Positions 37,128 to 46,927 of a DNA stretch of 64,000 bases are shown piece after piece. Source of the stretch: Sphingobacterium sp. SGG-5. Lineage in GTDB: Bacteria; Bacteroidota; Bacteroidia; Sphingobacteriales; Sphingobacteriaceae. The notes below the pieces were generated by a model. It had not been told where the DNA came from. It saw nothing but the letters and a program-made list of their open reading frames with translations, and made no database searches. The stretch lies in contig NZ_JAAKGO010000002.1 of NCBI RefSeq assembly GCF_011043525.1, positions 372,001 through 436,000 on the forward strand. Reading direction: 5' to 3'. Position 1 is the first letter of the stretch. Every line of letters starts with the position of its first letter. Position numbers and translations under genes: made by a program.

Positions 37128-37155
37128 ATCTTTTTTAAGTGTCAAGCTGACTTTA

Positions 37156-39084
37156 CTACCCCACTAACGACTTTGTGGGGGCCGCTTTTATGAGTTTCCG
37201 GCACTCTTCGACGATGGCTTTTTCATCATACCGATAAATATTTCGTAAATCTGCCTGCTCACCATGCTCCACTATGGTATCCGGTATTCCCAAACGGATA
37301 ATATGATTCTTATATTGATGATCGGTCATAAATTCGACAATGGCAGCGCCCACACCTCCCGGCAAACAACCATCTTCGATCGTGATGACTTTTTGAAATT
37401 TCTTAAATACCTCATGTAACATGTTTTCGTCCAGAGGCTTTGCGAAACGTAAATCATAATGTGCGGGGTAAATACCTTCCGCATTCAATGTTACAATGGC
37501 TTTAGAGACTTCATTACCGATAGGTCCGAAGCTCAATATCGCGACCTCTTCACCGTCAACTATCTTCCGGCCTTTTCCCACTTCCAATCTCTTGAATGGT
37601 CTTTTCCAATCCACCGTTACGCCATTGCCCCTTGGATAACGAATAACAAACGGCCCCATATCGTCATGTTGTGCCGTATACATCAAATTCCGCAACTCTT
37701 CTTCATTCATCGGCGATGCCACCGTCATGTTGGGAATGCAGCGCATATACGCAATGTCATAAGCCCCATGGTGTGTAGGCCCATCTGCCCCGACCAACCC
37801 AGCTCGGTCTAAACAAAAGACAACATTCAAGTTTTGTAATGCGACATCATGGATCACCTGATCGTATGCCCGTTGCATAAAAGAAGAATAAATATTACAG
37901 AAAGGGATCAAACCCTGAGCAGCAAGGCCTGCACTGAACGTAACAGCATGTTGTTCCGCAATACCGACGTCAAATGCACGATCCGGCAGCGCCTTCATCA
38001 TAATGTTCATCGACGAACCACTCGGCATAGCCGGCGTTATCCCCATTATTTTTGGGTTGCCCTCTGCAAGCTCTACCAAAGTATGACCAAAGACGTCCTG
38101 ATATTTCGGCGGCTGCGGCTTTTCGGAAGGCGACTTTTTAATTTCACCGGTAATTTTGTCAAACAACCCCGGAGCATGCCATGTGGTCTGATCTTTTTCA
38201 GCCAATGTATACCCTTTTCCCTTAACCGTGACGACGTGCAATAACTTTGGCCCATTGATATGCTTGAGATCTTCAAGTGTCTTGACCAACTTATTTACAT
38301 CATGCCCGTCTACAGGGCCAAAGTAGCGAAAATTAAGCGACTCAAATAAGTTTGCACTCTTCAATAGTGTACCTTTTACGCTTTGCTCCAGTTTCTTTGC
38401 CCAACCGTATGCATCAGGTCCATTTTTTGATATCTTCGCCAAGAGTGCGACTAATTCGTCACGAAAACGATTGTAGCTTTTTGATGTAGTAATACTAGTC
38501 AGGTATTCTTTCAATGCGCCCACATTGGGATCGATCGACATACAGTTGTCGTTGAGGATAACCAGTAGGTTCGACTTTTCGATACCGGCATGATTAAGGG
38601 CTTCAAATGCCATACCTCCCGTTAAAGCACCGTCACCGATTACAGCAACATGTTGCTTATCATGTTCTCCTTTATAGGCTGAAGCTACAGCCATACCCAA
38701 TGCGGCGGAAATTGAAGTCGAGGAATGTCCTACACCAAAAGCATCATACACACTCTCCTCCCGCTTAGGGAACCCAGAGATGCCTCCCAGTATCCGATTG
38801 GTATGAAAAACATCTCTTCTTCCTGTTAATATTTTGTGCCCGTATGCTTGATGACCCACGTCGAATATCAACTGGTCGTAGGGTGTATTCAATACATAGT
38901 GTAAAGCGACAGTCAGTTCCACGACGCCCAAACTCGCCGCAAAATGTCCTCCGTGAACCGAGACTGTGTCAATGATAAACTGCCTGAGCTCCTTACACAC
39001 CTGCTCCAATTCCGACTCTTTTAACTTACGAAGGTCTTCCGGATACTGAATATTTTTCAAAAGTTCTCCCGCGTCTATTTGCAT
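37156..39084 (-). CDS. dxs: 1-deoxy-D-xylulose-5-phosphate synthase
   Basis: 642 residues. Makes DXP from pyruvate and glyceraldehyde-3-phosphate, the first step of the MEP isoprenoid pathway. Thiamine diphosphate site: GDGALTGGMAFEALNHAG followed by LNDNCMSIDPNVGAL; transketolase blocks FDVGHQAYGHKILTGRRD, DVGIAEQHAVTFSAGLA and DRAGLVGADGPTHHGAYD. Transcribed toward the candidate origin, with its own terminator. Confidence 0.97.
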   Translation of the reverse strand: MQIDAGELLKNIQYPEDLRKLKESELEQVCKELRQFIIDTVSVHGGHFAASLGVVELTVALHYVLNTPYDQLIFDVGHQAYGHKILTGRRDVFHTNRILGGISGFPKREESVYDAFGVGHSSTSISAALGMAVASAYKGEHDKQHVAVIGDGALTGGMAFEALNHAGIEKSNLLVILNDNCMSIDPNVGALKEYLTSITTSKSYNRFRDELVALLAKISKNGPDAYGWAKKLEQSVKGTLLKSANLFESLNFRYFGPVDGHDVNKLVKTLEDLKHINGPKLLHVVTVKGKGYTLAEKDQTTWHAPGLFDKITGEIKKSPSEKPQPPKYQDVFGHTLVELAEGNPKIMGITPAMPSGSSMNIMMKALPDRAFDVGIAEQHAVTFSAGLAAQGLIPFCNIYSSFMQRAYDQVIHDVALQNLNVVFCLDRAGLVGADGPTHHGAYDIAYMRCIPNMTVASPMNEEELRNLMYTAQHDDMGPFVIRYPRGNGVTVDWKRPFKRLEVGKGRKIVDGEEVAILSFGPIGNEVSKAIVTLNAEGIYPAHYDLRFAKPLDENMLHEVFKKFQKVITIEDGCLPGGVGAAIVEFMTDHQYKNHIIRLGIPDTIVEHGEQADLRNIYRYDEKAIVEECRKLIKAAPTKSLVG

Positions 39085-39234
39085 GCCTCTTAAAAATTAT
39101 CAAATAAGTTACAAAGTAACAACTAATTTCCATAAACCGTGGAATATATATACAAATTAACAGCGGACTTGTTTAAACTTTGTCCCCGTAAAAACGAATA
39201 TTGTGTTTACGATTCCGTAATTTTGAGTTAACAT

Positions 39235-39993
39235 ATGGAACCGGCACATTACGAGATTAAGCTTGAGCAGTTTGAAGGCCCCTTTGATCTGTTGTTATTT
39301 TTCATCGAACGCGATGAATTGAATATACATGATATTCCTATTTCAAAGATTACGGATGATTTTCTGGATTACATCCAACAGATGCAATCACTTAATATTG
39401 AGTTGGCGTCCGAATTCATCTTTGTGGCATCAACACTGATGCGAATCAAAGCCAAGATGTTGTTGCCACGGCCTGAATTGGATGAAAATGAAAACGAGGT
39501 CGACCTTAAACAGCAACTTGTCCAAAAACTAATTCTCTACAAACAGTTTAAAGATGTCTGCGAACAACTGAAAGTATTCGAAGCCGGCCGAGAAAAGCTA
39601 CATGTCCGGGGAAATATCATACAAGATATAAAGTGCACAAAGCGACAAATCACAGAAGAGGAGCTGGCTTCTTTCGATCTGTATAAACTCATGATGGTGT
39701 ATGAAAAGATGATGTATAATTTTACACATCGTGCACAACCGATCACACACACGGTCGTAAAATATCCCTATACCATCGAGCAGCAAAAGAAAGCGATTAC
39801 ACAACTGATTGAACTGAACAAGAAGTTGGATTTTCAGCATATTCTTAAAAATTCAGAAAACAAAGTACAGCTTGTTTACAACTTCCTGGCCATTCTCGAA
39901 ATGCTACAACAAAAGCTACTAGAAATAGAAATAGGAGTGGGGTTTAACAATTTTTCGATCGAAAAACGTGAGCAAGCAACTTCTGTCCACTAA
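39235..39993 (+). CDS. scpA: segregation and condensation protein A
   Basis: 252 residues. Starts YEIKLEQFEGPFDLLLFFIE, the ScpA kleisin signature, with SEFIFVASTLMRIKAKMLLP next and a C-terminal winged-helix part (VQLVYNFLAILEMLQQKL). It bridges SMC heads with ScpB in chromosome condensation. Divergent from dxs. Confidence 0.94.
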   Translation: MEPAHYEIKLEQFEGPFDLLLFFIERDELNIHDIPISKITDDFLDYIQQMQSLNIELASEFIFVASTLMRIKAKMLLPRPELDENENEVDLKQQLVQKLILYKQFKDVCEQLKVFEAGREKLHVRGNIIQDIKCTKRQITEEELASFDLYKLMMVYEKMMYNFTHRAQPITHTVVKYPYTIEQQKKAITQLIELNKKLDFQHILKNSENKVQLVYNFLAILEMLQQKLLEIEIGVGFNNFSIEKREQATSVH

Positions 39994-40140
39994 AAAACAG
40001 GTTCTGGAAGTATTTCGCCCGTTATGGGGTTAACTGCATTTTTATAGATGTCTACCATGGGCTTATGATAACGCTCAAATAATGCCTTTGCTATCTGTAC
40101 CGCATCGCCCCGAGGTTATGTAGGGTAGGGATTCGTAGCT
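39990..40140 (-). pseudogene. unidentified gene-end relic with a frameshift
   Basis: On the minus strand an open frame without start reads GDAVQIAKALFERYHKPMVD and continues to ILPEPVF-stop at 39990. A second piece in another frame, upstream, reads MGTSYESLPYITSG. Amino-acid composition looks like real protein, but I do not recognise it. It sits between scpA and the GntR gene and is probably the decayed 3' end of a lost gene. Confidence 0.35.
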
Positions 40141-40148
40141 TGTACCCA

Positions 40149-41168
40149 TTACATCGAATTTCTTCTGATCAAAGAACAGGGGTTAATAATATGGTCTTTT
40201 TTTCGATTTAGGACCAGATCAGCCATGCTCTTACCCATTGCGGTAAAATCCGTTGAAATAGTTGTGATGCCGGTGGCCACCACAGATTTCAACGGCGTGT
40301 CGTTGTAGGAAATGATCCCAATATCACGGCCGGGAACAAAGCGCAACGCCTGTGCCGATTGTACCAGTTTAACCAGGCTTTTATCATCGAATACGAGATA
40401 GGCCTGGTTTTTTGCCAATTTATCAGCAGAGAATTCCTGGATGATGTCGTAGTCCATCCCTATTTCTTTGCAATACCGTTCAAAACCCCGTTTGATGTCC
40501 CGCGGAATATTGCTCGGTTCGGGAAAGATCATAGACAGCTTTTGATATTTGCCAATCAGATCCGAACCAGACCGGAGCGCATTATATACATCTTCTTTAA
40601 AATTCTGACATACAGAAGGAAACTTCCGCCCGAACAGTCGCCGCCCTCGATCGAGTATATAGATTTTATCCTTGGGAATAAGGTCCAGTATAGGTTCCAC
40701 GCTTTTACTGGGAATAGGCATGATCACATAGGCCGTATAATCACCGATACTGTCCTCGATGAGATTGTTAAAGATTTTGAGGTTAAAATGGTGGAAGTAA
40801 ATCTCCACCTTTCCTTTACGACCGATTTCCTCCCGGAATGCACTGTAAATATCTTCCTTATAGGAAGTAAGATTGTCGAACAAAAGGAAGATATGATGGT
40901 GTTGATCAGCCGAGGGTTTTGCTATATAATAACCTTTTCCGGGCTGTGACGTAACGATGCCTCTGGATTGAAGCTCATTAAATGCGGTAATCACGGTATC
41001 CCTCGATAAATTATATTTTCTGCAAAGTTCATTGATGGACGGCATTTTATTTCCCTTCTCCACGACTTTATTATCCAGTGCGTCATATATGGAATTAATG
41101 ATCTGCTTGTATTTAGGGACGGGCGAATCTGGGGTTATTTTAATAAGGTCAATCATCCTTTCCTGCAT
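40149..41168 (-). CDS. GntR family regulator with LacI-like sensor domain
   Basis: 339 residues (ATG 41168; ATG 41156 starting MIDLIKITP is also possible). Residues 12-80 are the GntR winged helix (VPKYKQIINSIYDALD, LCRKYNLSRDTVITAFNELQ, GIVTSQPGKGYYI). The rest is a periplasmic-binding-protein-like domain ending in CSLIRRNSM, as in Bacteroidota sugar regulators. It is divergent from the GH2 operon and probably controls it in response to a sugar or sugar phosphate. Confidence 0.88.
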   Translation of the reverse strand: MQERMIDLIKITPDSPVPKYKQIINSIYDALDNKVVEKGNKMPSINELCRKYNLSRDTVITAFNELQSRGIVTSQPGKGYYIAKPSADQHHHIFLLFDNLTSYKEDIYSAFREEIGRKGKVEIYFHHFNLKIFNNLIEDSIGDYTAYVIMPIPSKSVEPILDLIPKDKIYILDRGRRLFGRKFPSVCQNFKEDVYNALRSGSDLIGKYQKLSMIFPEPSNIPRDIKRGFERYCKEIGMDYDIIQEFSADKLAKNQAYLVFDDKSLVKLVQSAQALRFVPGRDIGIISYNDTPLKSVVATGITTISTDFTAMGKSMADLVLNRKKDHIINPCSLIRRNSM

Positions 41169-41227
41169 TTGAACAGCAAATTTAAAAAAGATCTGTAAGA
41201 TTTCATTTTTTTAAAGTCAAATATACT

Positions 41228-41243
41228 TACTGTTACGTACTGT
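41228..41243. promoter_or_regulatory. candidate GntR operator
   Basis: TACTGT occurs twice with 10-bp phasing (41228-41233 and 41238-41243) around TACG, in an otherwise AT-only 254-bp region between the divergent regulator and GH2 genes. Spacing of one helical turn suits a dimeric regulator; assignment is inference. Confidence 0.35.
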
Positions 41244-41422
41244 ATGGTATAAATAATTAGTTTATATTATTGGTAAATAGATATTTATATATTATTATTG
41301 TTTTTATGTTTCTTATATTAATATTTTTATATACTTTTGATACGAACTTTATAAACTGTTTAGAAGTGTTTTCAAAAATATGACAGGCTCCTCATGCTGG
41401 TGAGCCAATAACCGATAATATC

Positions 41423-43600
41423 ATGGCAAGTATCCATACTCTTATTACACATATGACCCAAACGATTAAAAAAGAATTAAGCAATCTGGCAGGTATGCAG
41501 ATTGCTTTGATTGCTCTCATGAGCATCTTCTGGATTTCACAGGCTTTCGGAAGCGGCAAACCGAAGGAAGAGCTGCGCCAAGTCCTTTCACTGAATGGCA
41601 ATTGGGAATTGGCCTATACCGAATCATTTGACCAGGCCCCCAATCGGTTTGCTTATACCGTGCCTGTACCGGGGTTGATCGATCTGGCTAACCCAGCCCT
41701 TGGTATGCCCAATAACGATCTATTAAACGACAAGGTATACTGGTACCGATGTCATTTCAAAACAGAAAGCGCTGCGGTGGTCTATTTAAAGATCTATAAA
41801 GCCATGTACCATACCAAAGTGTATATAAACGGTCAGCTCGTCGGCGAAAATCCCTACTCCTTTACGTCAGGTATTTTTGACATCGGAAAATATCTAAATA
41901 AACCACGGAAGGACAACGAGCTGATCATTGGCGTTGGTTGCCGAAACATGTTGCCTGATACCGTAACAAATGGACATGATTTTGAAAAGAAACGCTATAT
42001 CCCGGGTATATATGATAAGGTTGAAATTATACGTTCCGGTTATCCGTTTATTACCAATGTACAAATTGCCCCCAACACCGAAAAACCATCCATTCGGGTA
42101 CAGACAAACTTGATGCTCAACAGCAAAAGCTCTCAACCGCATAAAGGTAAGATCGCTTATGTCGTCAAAGAACTAAAGTCGGGCAAAGAAGTAACAAGAG
42201 GACAGGCTGACTACTTCGGCAAGCTCGTGGATTTTCAGGTCGATATCCCAAATGGACGGCTCTGGTCACCCGAAGATCCATTTCTCTACACCCTTGAACT
42301 TATGACAGACGGCGACAGCCATGTGACCCGGTTTGGCCTGCGTACGTTCGGTTTTGAAGAGGGTAAACCTTACGGACTGTTGAACGGCAAGCCTTACTAT
42401 CTGCGGGGAACCAATGTCACGCTCTACCGCTTTTTTGAAGATGACGCTCGACAATCACTACCCTGGAACGACGAGTGGGTCGTCAATTTGATTAAAAGCT
42501 ATAAATCAATGCACTGGAATTCAGCGCGATTCTGCATCGGATTCCCTCCCGAGCGCTGGTACGAAATTGCCGATAGCCTAGGTTTTCTTGTGCAGGATGA
42601 ATACCCCATATGGGCAAATGCCATACCCGCACACCATCTGGCCAACGAGTATAAGGCGTGGATGAGCGAACGATGGAACCATCCATCTGTCGTCATTTGG
42701 GACGCACAAAACGAGACAATCACAGCTGAGACCGGGAAAGCTATCCAACAAGTACGGTCGTTAGATCTGTCCAATCGTCCATGGGACAATGGATGGTCAC
42801 CACCCCAGTCCGAGACAGATATCGTTGAGGCCCATCCGTATCTGTTCCATAAATATCAACGCTTAGCGACACCGTCTTCCGACGGCCCGCTGCGAGACGT
42901 TCTAGAAGGGAAGCGTTTCCCTGATAACGGCCCAAACGAAAAGAGTCCATCGCCAGAGGGCACGTATTATAACAACCCTATTATCATCAATGAATACGGG
43001 TGGTTGTGGCTGAACAGAGATGGTAGTCCGACCACGCTGTCTGAACCCGTCTACAACCGTATCGGGATGGGGGAGCTTACAACCGACCAACGCAGGGAAT
43101 TGTATGCACGCTACCTAGCTGCACTGACTGAATATTGGCGGGGACACCGCCGTTGTGCCGGGGTCCTGCACTTTTGCGGGTTAGGCTATTCGCGGACAGC
43201 CGATCCTAGAGGACAAACCAGCGATCACTTTATCGACGTGGCACAATTGGAATACGACCCTTATTTTATCAAATACGTCAAACCGGCTTTCGCACCTGTC
43301 GGCATCATGATTGATTACTGGACAGAAAGGATATGGCGAGGAGCGTCAATCGCAGTTCCAGTAAATGTTGTCAACGACACATACGATACTTTCGAAAAGG
43401 AACTCGTGTTTGAATTGATCGACGAAACAGGGACATCCCTACAAAAGAAAACCTATTCCGTCAAAGTCGACCCTTTGGGCAGTACACGTTGCATGTTCAG
43501 CTTAAAAATGCCAAAGACCAACGGCAAATATGAGCTATTAGTATACTACCATTCAGACGAAGGAAAAGTATTTAGTTCTCGCAAAATTGAAGTGAAGTAA
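41423..43600 (+). CDS. glycoside hydrolase family 2 protein
   Basis: About 725 residues; ATG 41423, or ATG 41453 which gives a neater signal peptide (hydrophobic IALIALMSIFWISQAFGSG). Domains: jelly-roll sugar-binding (about 50-200), Ig-like (205-310), TIM barrel (315-610) and a C-terminal Ig-like part. The catalytic acid is in VIWDAQNET and the nucleophile in IIINEYGW. GH2 covers beta-galactosidases, beta-mannosidases and beta-glucuronidases; the exact substrate is open, but the following mannose-phosphate genes favour a mannoside or glucoside. Its stop overlaps the next start (TAATG). Confidence 0.88.
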   Translation: MASIHTLITHMTQTIKKELSNLAGMQIALIALMSIFWISQAFGSGKPKEELRQVLSLNGNWELAYTESFDQAPNRFAYTVPVPGLIDLANPALGMPNNDLLNDKVYWYRCHFKTESAAVVYLKIYKAMYHTKVYINGQLVGENPYSFTSGIFDIGKYLNKPRKDNELIIGVGCRNMLPDTVTNGHDFEKKRYIPGIYDKVEIIRSGYPFITNVQIAPNTEKPSIRVQTNLMLNSKSSQPHKGKIAYVVKELKSGKEVTRGQADYFGKLVDFQVDIPNGRLWSPEDPFLYTLELMTDGDSHVTRFGLRTFGFEEGKPYGLLNGKPYYLRGTNVTLYRFFEDDARQSLPWNDEWVVNLIKSYKSMHWNSARFCIGFPPERWYEIADSLGFLVQDEYPIWANAIPAHHLANEYKAWMSERWNHPSVVIWDAQNETITAETGKAIQQVRSLDLSNRPWDNGWSPPQSETDIVEAHPYLFHKYQRLATPSSDGPLRDVLEGKRFPDNGPNEKSPSPEGTYYNNPIIINEYGWLWLNRDGSPTTLSEPVYNRIGMGELTTDQRRELYARYLAALTEYWRGHRRCAGVLHFCGLGYSRTADPRGQTSDHFIDVAQLEYDPYFIKYVKPAFAPVGIMIDYWTERIWRGASIAVPVNVVNDTYDTFEKELVFELIDETGTSLQKKTYSVKVDPLGSTRCMFSLKMPKTNGKYELLVYYHSDEGKVFSSRKIEVK

Positions 43601-44166
43601 TGGGCAATATTTTATTAGCCGAAACCCGGTATGACGGTCGACACTTAACCGGTACCGATGTAGAACGATCGGTAAAGACTCTGAAAGATATACGAAGCAT
43701 TTTCAGCGACTCCGAAGCAGGCAGAAAACTTCCAGACGAACAAGTGATTTATGAAGTAGAGAGTTATCTGCCGGTCCCTTCCGGGACATTGGGCGGACTT
43801 TTTTTCGGTATAACTTTTATCCATCCGGGCAGGGTGGGCGACGAATATTTCATGACCCGTGGCCATTTCCACCAAATACAGGACCGCGCAGAATATTATT
43901 GGTGCATCGCAGGAGAGGGAGCCTTGCTTCTGATGGATCAACAACGCAACACCTGGACCGAGAAAATGTATCCGGGAAGCCTCCATTACATCCCTGCAGG
44001 CGTGGCCCATCGTACTGCTAATACGGGTAGCGGAGTACTCTCTTTCGGAGCCTGTTGGCCGGCGGATGCCGGATACGATTACGAGCGCATTGACCGGGAA
44101 GGTTTTTCAAAAATACTGGTCAGGAAGGAGGGAATACCCACCTTGATCGATAGGCCGACCCGTTAA
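43600..44166 (+). CDS. cupin-type glucose-6-phosphate isomerase
   Basis: 188 residues. The cupin metal motif TRGHFHQIQDRAEYYWCIAGEGALLL and YIPAGVAHRTAN match archaeal-type phosphoglucose isomerase (PF06560). It interconverts glucose-6-phosphate and fructose-6-phosphate. In this operon it is joined to a ROK kinase and two phosphomannose isomerases. Confidence 0.88.
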   Translation: MGNILLAETRYDGRHLTGTDVERSVKTLKDIRSIFSDSEAGRKLPDEQVIYEVESYLPVPSGTLGGLFFGITFIHPGRVGDEYFMTRGHFHQIQDRAEYYWCIAGEGALLLMDQQRNTWTEKMYPGSLHYIPAGVAHRTANTGSGVLSFGACWPADAGYDYERIDREGFSKILVRKEGIPTLIDRPTR

Positions 44167-44176
44167 AGCATTTATC

Positions 44177-45091
44177 ATGGATACAGCAAATTACTCCATC
44201 GGCATAGACCTTGGCGGCACTCGAATAAAAGTAGGCCTTGTCATAGACAATGTGGTGACGGCAAAAACAATCATCCCGGCTCAATCCGTCAAAGGCTTGC
44301 AGCGGCACCTGCCAGCCATTCAAGAAGCCATAGATAACCTGATTGTGCGCACCGGTTTGCCCATAAGCGGGCTGGATGGCGTTGGACTGGCTTTTCCCGG
44401 TATCGTCGATTCCCGATCACAACGGATCATATCAACCAATCAGAAGTATGACGATGCATTACACCTGGATTTGGCCGGATGGGTAAAACGGAATTGGGTT
44501 GTACCTTTCTTTATCGACAATGATGCCCGTATGGCGGCGGTTGGCGAATGGAGATATGGCGCAGGGAAAGATACAGACAATCTGGTAGTCATGACCATTG
44601 GAACCGGGATCGGTACGGCAGCCATTATAGCAGGCCAGCTCCTCCGGGGGAAACATTTTCAAGCAGGTTGTCTAGGTGGACATTTTTCGGTGCGGTACAA
44701 TGGCCGGGAATGCACCTGTGGCAATTTGGGCTGTGTGGAAGCCTATGCGTCGGCATGGAGCCTCAAAAACACATCCGAAATGGCTTTCACCGACTTCAAA
44801 GCCTTGTTTGAAACTGCAAACAGCGGGAATCCCTTTGCCATTCAGGTACGTCAGGAATGCCTCGATATATGGTCGGCCGGCATTATCAATCTCATCCATG
44901 CCTACGATCCCGAAGTCGTGGTCTTGGGCGGGGGTGTGTTAAACAGTAGTTCCGACATCGTTCCCTATATTACTGAAAAAGTACGACAACACGCCTGGTG
45001 TCCCTGGGGCGACGTACAAATTCGCCCGACACAACTTTTAAGTGACGCAGGTATCCTGGGGGCAGTGTATGGGCTGCATCATCCGATTTAA
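44177..45091 (+). CDS. ROK family sugar kinase
   Basis: 304 residues. N-terminal phosphate-binding loop SIGIDLGGTRIKVGLV; FIDNDARMAAVGEW; ROK zinc motif CTCGNLGCVEAYAS preceded by LGGHFSV; VVVLGGGVLNSS. Likely a glucokinase or mannokinase that phosphorylates the sugar released by GH2. Starts 10 bases after the isomerase gene. Confidence 0.9.
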   Translation: MDTANYSIGIDLGGTRIKVGLVIDNVVTAKTIIPAQSVKGLQRHLPAIQEAIDNLIVRTGLPISGLDGVGLAFPGIVDSRSQRIISTNQKYDDALHLDLAGWVKRNWVVPFFIDNDARMAAVGEWRYGAGKDTDNLVVMTIGTGIGTAAIIAGQLLRGKHFQAGCLGGHFSVRYNGRECTCGNLGCVEAYASAWSLKNTSEMAFTDFKALFETANSGNPFAIQVRQECLDIWSAGIINLIHAYDPEVVVLGGGVLNSSSDIVPYITEKVRQHAWCPWGDVQIRPTQLLSDAGILGAVYGLHHPI

Positions 45092-45126
45092 ATGAAGATA
45101 AAAAAGTTCAAAAAATTAATAAAGAA

Positions 45127-46917
45127 ATGCAACCTCAAGAAAGCAGCAAACATCCGATTTCGAATTATGACAAGCAACCGCGTGTAACCATTGATGGCGA
45201 TACCACCGCATCACACGAAGGTTGGAAAAACTGTTGCAAAGCGATAGCCAAAAAGCTCGACAACATACAAAAAGATAAGAAAGTGGTGGTTTTTGAATGT
45301 TATCACGGCGTAAACGACAGGGAGATCATGCCGATGCTAAAAAGCAACTTCCCCGGCAAATTTTATCACACGCCAGACTATATGCATGCCGAAGCGCATA
45401 TCCAGCAACTGGTCTATCCGGATGTGACGGACGATCGGGTATTCGGGTATATCACACGTCTACGCATGCCCGACTTTTTTGACGAGACTAAGGTAGCATC
45501 CGTACAAAAATATATCAACGAGCAGCCTTCTGGTGTGTTTTACGTGTATGGACCGGGAGCCTCTTTGATCTATCCTGAAGCAGATCTGCTCGTTTATTTT
45601 GACATGCCCCGTTGGGAGATTCAGCAACGATTCAGACGGAATGAAATAAGCAACCTCGGGGTAGAAAATGCGACGTTGAGTGCAGGGCTGCAATACAAAC
45701 AGGCATTTTTCGTCGATTGGCGTGTATGCGATAAATGGAAGAAGACGCTGTTGCACCGCATCGATTTTTTTGTGGACACCACACATGCACAGGGTCCCAA
45801 ATTGGTCTCCGGCGACCTTTTCCGGCAGGCATTGGAACAGGTAGTGACACGCCCTTTTCGTGTCGTTCCCTTCTTTGATCCCGGTCCCTGGGGGGGGCAA
45901 TGGCTGAAGACGCATTTTGATATAGATAGTGACGCCACGAACTTTGCATGGGGGTTTGATTGTGTGCCGGAAGAAAACAGCCTTTTGCTTGACTTCAATG
46001 GTATTCTTTTCGAAACACCAGCCATAAATTTGGTTTTTACTCAACCCCGACAGCTCCTCGGAAATGCGGTACAAGCTCGGTTTGGCGATGAATTCCCCAT
46101 CCGTTTCGATTTACTGGACACCATGGAAGGAGGGAACTTAAGTCTTCAGGTACATCCGACGGCGGCGTACATCCGCGAAAACTTCGGGATGACCTACACC
46201 CAGGAAGAAAGCTATTACCTGTTGGATACCGGCGAGGATGCCTATGTATATCTGGGATTGAATGAAGGTGTAGCGCCACAGGCGATGATCGAGGATCTGC
46301 GGGAATCCAACCTCACCGGGGAGACGTTTGACGTCGATAAGTATGCTCGACGATGGCCGGTCAAAAAGCACGACCATATATCCATTCCGGCGGGTACAGT
46401 ACATTGCTCTTGCAGCAATTGCATGGTGCTCGAAATCAGTGCTACGCCCTACATTTTTACGTTTAAGCTCTGGGATTGGGGTCAGCTGGGGCTGGACGGC
46501 AAGCCCCGCCCGATAAATATCGATCATGGACAACATGTCATCGATTGGGCACGACAGCCCGACAGCACAGAAAAAGAACTGATAAACGCCATTAAGCCGA
46601 TAACAAATGGCGACGGATGGAGCGAGGAGAGCACGGGTCTGCACGAACGGCAATTCATTGAGACCCGACGGCATTGGTTTTCCAAGCCTGTACTTCACCA
46701 TACGAATGGAAGTGTTAATGTGCTTAACTTAGTAGCAGGAAGGGAAGCCATAGTTGAAAGCCCGACCGGTGCTTTTGCGCCTTTTGTGGTACATTATGCG
46801 GAGACGTTCATTATTCCGGAGCAGCTTAAGACGTATACGATCCGGCCATTCGGTGAGAGTGAAGGAAAGGAATGTGCGACTATAAAAGCGTATGTCAGAA
46901 CAGGCGTTTACAACTAA
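45127..46917 (+). CDS. class I mannose-6-phosphate isomerase with extra N-terminal domain
   Basis: 596 residues. The C-terminal part (about 240-596) is a class I ManA: GGQWLKTHF, NLSLQVHPTAAYI with the zinc histidine, GLNEGVAPQAM, and IPAGTVHCSC. The N-terminal 240 residues are not part of a standard ManA. They contain VVVFECYHGVNDREIMPML, YVYGPGASLIYPEADLLVYF and EIQQRFRRNEISNLGVEN and resemble a nucleotide/phosphotransfer fold with no intact P-loop. Its role is unknown. Interconverts mannose-6-P and fructose-6-P. Confidence 0.82.
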   Translation: MQPQESSKHPISNYDKQPRVTIDGDTTASHEGWKNCCKAIAKKLDNIQKDKKVVVFECYHGVNDREIMPMLKSNFPGKFYHTPDYMHAEAHIQQLVYPDVTDDRVFGYITRLRMPDFFDETKVASVQKYINEQPSGVFYVYGPGASLIYPEADLLVYFDMPRWEIQQRFRRNEISNLGVENATLSAGLQYKQAFFVDWRVCDKWKKTLLHRIDFFVDTTHAQGPKLVSGDLFRQALEQVVTRPFRVVPFFDPGPWGGQWLKTHFDIDSDATNFAWGFDCVPEENSLLLDFNGILFETPAINLVFTQPRQLLGNAVQARFGDEFPIRFDLLDTMEGGNLSLQVHPTAAYIRENFGMTYTQEESYYLLDTGEDAYVYLGLNEGVAPQAMIEDLRESNLTGETFDVDKYARRWPVKKHDHISIPAGTVHCSCSNCMVLEISATPYIFTFKLWDWGQLGLDGKPRPINIDHGQHVIDWARQPDSTEKELINAIKPITNGDGWSEESTGLHERQFIETRRHWFSKPVLHHTNGSVNVLNLVAGREAIVESPTGAFAPFVVHYAETFIIPEQLKTYTIRPFGESEGKECATIKAYVRTGVYN

Positions 46918-46927
46918 ATAATAGCAG

